From: Rodentolepis nana
Lineage: Eukaryota; Platyhelminthes; Cestoda; Cyclophyllidea; Hymenolepididae
DNA: 12,586 nucleotides
Assembly: GCA_900617975.1 (NCBI GenBank)
Contig: UZAE01013386.1
Span: 1-12,586 of the forward strand
Reading direction: 5' to 3'
Made by a program: the position numbers and the translations under genes. Of the stretch, positions 9,214 to 12,586 are shown piece by piece; within the stretch, counting starts at the first letter, position 1, and every line of letters starts with the position of its first letter. The notes below the pieces were generated by a model. That model was not told where the DNA came from. It was given only the letters and a program-made list of their open reading frames with translations, and made no database searches.

Positions 9214-9540
9214 TTTATATTTACTTAGTGGGGTGTGTGATAGATGTATCTCCACTTGATGCACTCTGAGCAACGTATATACTTGCCTCAAAACATAAAA
9301 AAACCGGCAGTTGGCTTTAGACTTCAAACTAATATGACTCAACTGTATGTCATATTCCACCACTTCCACAGTACTCAGTGCACCTTTCTCTGCCTTTGTG
9401 TCTGTCTCTTTTACATCTGCGAATCACTGTTCAGTTCTCCCATTCCACTTTTTATGACTTTTTCGTTCCTTTCTCTATGAAACCCAAAGTCAACTAGAGG
9501 GCTTATGACAACTATCATAAAGCCAGCCATTTGATATAAA
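9214..9540 (-). repeat. Dispersed repeat R1, copy B (inverted)
   Basis: Read on the minus strand from 9540, it follows the order of copy A: TATATCAAATGG, ATAAGCCCTCTAGTTGACTT, AGACAGACACAAAGGC, GAGTACTGTGGAAGTGGT, ACATACAGT, TAGTTTGAAGT, then ATACGTTG and CACACCCCACTAAG near 9226. It is clearly homologous along its whole length, but more diverged in the right module. There the outer stem (ATAGACTT with AAGTCTAT in copy A) is mostly lost. Small open frames on both strands over this copy are chance translations of the repeat. Confidence 0.75.
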
Positions 9541-10907
9541 AAATAAAATTTAACTTAGTTCAATCCAAAAAGAATGGTTCGATTCGGAGATATATTTATA
9601 TTGTGAATAGGAACGAAGGTCTACATATATGATATCGGCTGGCACATTTTATGGTAGCAGAGCTTCTTAGATTATGAGCAACCTGAACTCTAATAATTGA
9701 GCATAATCTTGCTCTAATCTCTCCATGAACGTAGATAAATCTACTCTCGATCAGTTAGAATTGAAAATAAAAGCGAGCATAATAATTCAACTATATTATG
9801 CGAGTTCAGTTCATATAGAAGGGCTAAAAATATCAACCCAATTAACCACCATCAATTAATTCATTAAAGTCAATTCAATATGTCATTTTGTTTAATTAGT
9901 TCCCAAATGAAATGTGACTGAATAAGAGTGACAGCTGCAGGTAAAAATACACCGATATTTACTTTCTTATAATTAGAGTCTCGCGTTCTATTTATTTAAA
10001 GGACTTAATCCATTCCAATAATGTAGGTCTGTTTACAGAAGGGAATCTACATCTTTCCACAACTTTTATGTATATTTATTAAAAAGATAGCAGTAAGCAC
10101 GTAGGCCAGTTAGGACTAATTATGTAGTCTGAAAATAATTTGATTTCCAGCACATTTCTCGCGATTTTATTCTATTTATTACCTTAGCTATTGTGTCACA
10201 TCACAAGGATTGACATATTCGTCAATATACTTTGCATTTATCGGATTTCAAATAACAATTTCTTAGCCAACTATGCACAGATTGTTTTTAAGCCTGATAT
10301 ACATGAGATTAAAATAATACTACTTAAAGTAGATTGTATAAGAAATTAAGTAATTTCCAAATGTATGATTTAAGGCACAATATTTCAGTGGTAGAAAAGA
10401 GTTGCTAAAGCTTCTTTTATAAATTGCTATTTTGCTGAGTAATTTGCCAAAATTAAGTCTGAAAATTTCAGCAATTTCGATGAGGAAATAGTGAAAGGTA
10501 GTCAGTTTGGGCCTAAATACAAATAAAATTACCACTCTAATGCTGGGTTACTTGAGATTGATCATAAAATCGTTTCATAATTACAAATTTTACTCTGACG
10601 CCATATACCATTCGAATACATAATAAAAATTTATTGAATAGGTTAAAACTTTCTTCTTTCAAGAAATAACTTAGAATCAATATTTTCTGTAATTAGGATT
10701 TCCATTTCCATTTAATCATTGTGTAATGATATCTGCGATTATATGGCACATGTAAAAAGATTTCGGAGACAATTTGTTCCAGATTTCATGAAAAATTTAG
10801 TAATACAATTTAAAAGTGATTATATTGAAATATATTATTAATCATGCTTTTTAGCTACTGAAATTCACAGTGCACATTTGAAACCCACGGCCTGTCCTAT
10901 TGTGGCG
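9541..10907. other. AT-rich noncoding region upstream of the EMC10 gene
   Basis: I see no second gene. An 8-bp inverted pair (AGATTATG and CATAATCT) lies near 9669-9705. The promoter of the downstream gene should fall in the last few hundred bases, but no TATA box or initiator can be called against this AT-rich background. A TTTTTAG at about 10848-10854 could be a splice or trans-splice acceptor ahead of the start codon. That is only a possibility. Confidence 0.45.
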
Positions 10908-11940
10908 ATGGAATTACCTTGGGTGATCTTGCTAGCTTCAGTTTTATTTTCCAATGTGTTTGCCGTAAGCAAAAGTATTTAATAATTATCGAAATAGGAC
11001 GACGATTTTTCGTCTTTGGATGTAGTAATTGAACACTCATTCGATGAAGGTAATTTCCATCGTTATCTAATTAGTAATGTGTTATGATGTTCATCATATT
11101 TACCACTAATAGGCTTTTGTATTTAATTTTATCTCTTTTACTCGTGTTTTGGCTTCTAGGAAAAACATTCAGGCCAAAGGGAATTATATCGTCTTGGTCA
11201 AGCGAAGGAACGACTCAGTTACTTAACGAGCCCCCGCTTACCAAAGAGGAACAGATGATGCTTGCGGTACGATTATCTTTATTTCTTATTAAATTTTTCC
11301 AGAAATTGGCTTTGAGTGACTCCTTGTATGTTATTCGTGCATACGCCAAACCAAATTCCTTCGTTCTAATGAGTTCTTGTCAAGCTGTAAGTTTGTTTCT
11401 CTGTAATACTTATCTCTGGATTTGGTGGTTTCTAATATTTTTATCTTATAGTCTCATTTAATGGCCTCTGATGGGAAACTTGCCTTAATTTTAAGCATAG
11501 ACGCATCTGGTTCACCAATCGCAATTTCATCTGTTACTAGTAATCAGTCTTTCACTAAAGATCCTGGCTCCTTAACTTCTCCACCTCAGATTTCTACTAC
11601 GGTTTCTTTCCAAAAACCCGCTCTCGCCATTGGGTTCGTTTGTTACTACTTGTTTACTCTTTCAATTTTTGGTATTTAAAGTTAAATTTGTTGTAGACCT
11701 GATACTCAAGAGTATCTTGCAAGGCTCGAAAAACAACGGGAGGAGAAGTTGCGTCAAGAGCAAAGTGACAATCGATCTTTCTTTTCAAAATATGTACGTG
11801 CTCTTTCCACTGGTCTCTTTTGGCTCGTTTATGTTTTGAATTCTAAAATCTTTTCTTATTTTCAGTGGATGTACATTGTTCCATTCGTCATTTTCGTCAT
11901 GTTCTTAAAAGCTGGTGATCCAAACGCGGGTGGAGAATAA
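10908..11940 (+). CDS. EMC10: ER membrane protein complex subunit 10, seven exons, 217 residues
   Basis: EMC10 is a subunit of the ER complex that inserts transmembrane segments. It contributes a lumenal domain and one C-terminal anchor. Exons: 10908-10964, 10998-11049, 11160-11266, 11303-11386, 11452-11633, 11697-11793, 11866-11940. All introns are GT-AG and the joined length is 654 nt, in frame. The start ATG has G at -3 and +4 and opens a signal peptide (residues 1-19, ending VFA). Family matches include IEHSFDE (30-36), FRPKG, PPLTKEEQ, LSDSLYVIRAY (76-86), SSCQASHL (96-103), GPDT at the exon 5/6 junction (161-164), SFFSKYWMYIVP (188-199) and the tail DPNAGGE. The linker from about 165 to 187 is charged and helical in look. 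The membrane segment is about 194-207. Residue 131 begins an NQS glycosylation sequon. The vertebrate protein is longer, about 260 residues. Intron 5 uses a weak donor, GTTCGT. Identification is from motif order, with no database search. Confidence 0.9.
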
Positions 11941-12405
11941 GTGTTTTCATTATTTTATTATTCAACTCTTTTGTACCTAGCCATCCATTACATGATTTAA
12001 AATTCATCTTGCTTACTTTGACATGTGTGTTAGAATTTGTTGTTTATCTGTTCTTTTTTTATAAAAAACAGAAAAGGTTTGAACATCATTTTCACACAAT
12101 TTAACAAGCATTAATGGGGATAAGTTTAATACTTCTTTACTTTACTTCTCATTCGCACATAACCTTGTGAAATTGAGCGTGTTATTATTACCCGTAACAT
12201 TTACCTTTATCCTCAAGAAGGACTCTTTTGGCTATAGTTCCTCATCAAACTTAAATTCTGCTTGATGGAGAAATAGCTCTTGTCCAATTCTTAAAACTTA
12301 GTATAGTTCGAATCGTTCTTGCGCGCATTAATGTCTTAGACGTTAGCTTTCAAATGAGTTTTTCCAAAGTTTATTCGGGTGGGCGGTTATTTGGGGTTGA
12401 AAGCT
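11941..12405. other. 3' flank of EMC10 up to R1 copy C
   Basis: This stretch should hold the 3' untranslated region of EMC10 in its first part. No AATAAA is present close to the stop codon. No other gene is visible. Confidence 0.5.
12060..12065 (+). promoter_or_regulatory. Weak candidate polyadenylation signal for EMC10
   Basis: TATAAA, a known variant of AATAAA, lies 120 nt after the EMC10 stop, within a T-rich then A-rich stretch. It is the best candidate I see nearby. It rests on position and a loose match only. Confidence 0.2.
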
Positions 12406-12586
12406 TTATTTATATCAAATGTCAGGCGTTTTGATGGTTATCATTAGCCCTTTAGTTGACTTCAGGCTTCACAGGGGAGAAGGAACATCAAAGTGAAAAA
12501 AAGTCGAGAGGAGGGGAACTGAAGAGTATTTCAAAGACGAAGGTTGAAAATTTAGAAAAAATGCGATGTAGTACTGTGGAAGTGGT
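12406..12586 (+). repeat. Dispersed repeat R1, copy C (cut by window end)
   Basis: It begins TTATTTATATCAAATG and follows copy A closely through GTTATCATTAGCCCTTTAGT, GACTTCAGGCTTCACAG, GGAACATCAAAGTG, GGAGGGGAACTGAAGAG and TAGTACTGTGGAAGTGGT at the window edge. The part between about 12526 and 12565 differs from copies A and B, through substitution or a small rearrangement. The right module lies beyond the window if it exists. It starts 466 bp after the EMC10 stop codon. Confidence 0.75.

Noticed and set aside
10320..10535. 71-codon minus-strand frame upstream of EMC10
   Set aside because: It is AT-driven, rich in F, I, K, L and N, and carries no motif or structure.
11084..11461. Single-exon reading of 11084-11461 as a 125-residue membrane protein
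   Set aside because: This frame runs through introns 2, 3 and part of 4. The hydrophobic stretches are the translated introns, and EMC10 similarity is confined to the exons.
1..12586. Hammerhead ribozyme motifs, as found in some flatworm retroposons
   Set aside because: I looked for CTGATGA with a following GAAA on both strands and found no fitting pair.
1..12586. CRISPR array, bacterial operon or prophage
   Set aside because: There are no regularly spaced direct repeats and no dense coding. Spliced genes and a mariner element point to a eukaryotic nuclear genome.

Overview
The window looks like eukaryotic nuclear DNA. It is strongly AT-rich, mostly noncoding, and holds one spliced protein gene, one mariner-type DNA transposon and several short dispersed repeats. 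The gene has six very short introns (33, 110, 36, 65, 63 and 72 nt by my model). Together with the AT-rich composition and the mariner copy, this would suit a parasitic or free-living flatworm, where introns of about 35 and 70 nt are common. That assignment is inference, and I cannot name a class or species.

Layout. Positions 1-1995 are noncoding and carry a perfect 16-bp palindrome (813-828), a 12-bp hairpin (1326-1362) and a C10 run. Positions 1998-3291 are a full-length mariner element between TA target duplications. Its 345-codon transposase frame (2180-3217) has one in-frame TGA at codon 262. Positions 3294-6312 are noncoding, with a perfect 11-bp hairpin (3384-3416) and three hairpins within 140 bp (4856-4995). 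Positions 6321-6459 are a foldback element with 28-bp arms. Its core recurs in a dispersed repeat, here called R1, with copies at 7081-7418 (+), 9214-9540 (-) and 12406-12586 (+, cut by the window end).

The only gene that looks functional is at 10908-11940 on the + strand. I assemble seven exons into a 217-residue protein that I recognise as subunit 10 of the ER membrane protein complex (EMC10). It has a signal peptide, a lumenal domain, a charged linker and a C-terminal membrane anchor. It lies between R1 copies B and C and shares no evident pathway with the transposon.

The least explained sequence is the R1 family and its foldback derivative. They share a 63-bp module that can fold into nested hairpins, and they may be a nonautonomous transposon family. 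I see no CRISPR array, rRNA, convincing tRNA, viral gene or toxin gene.
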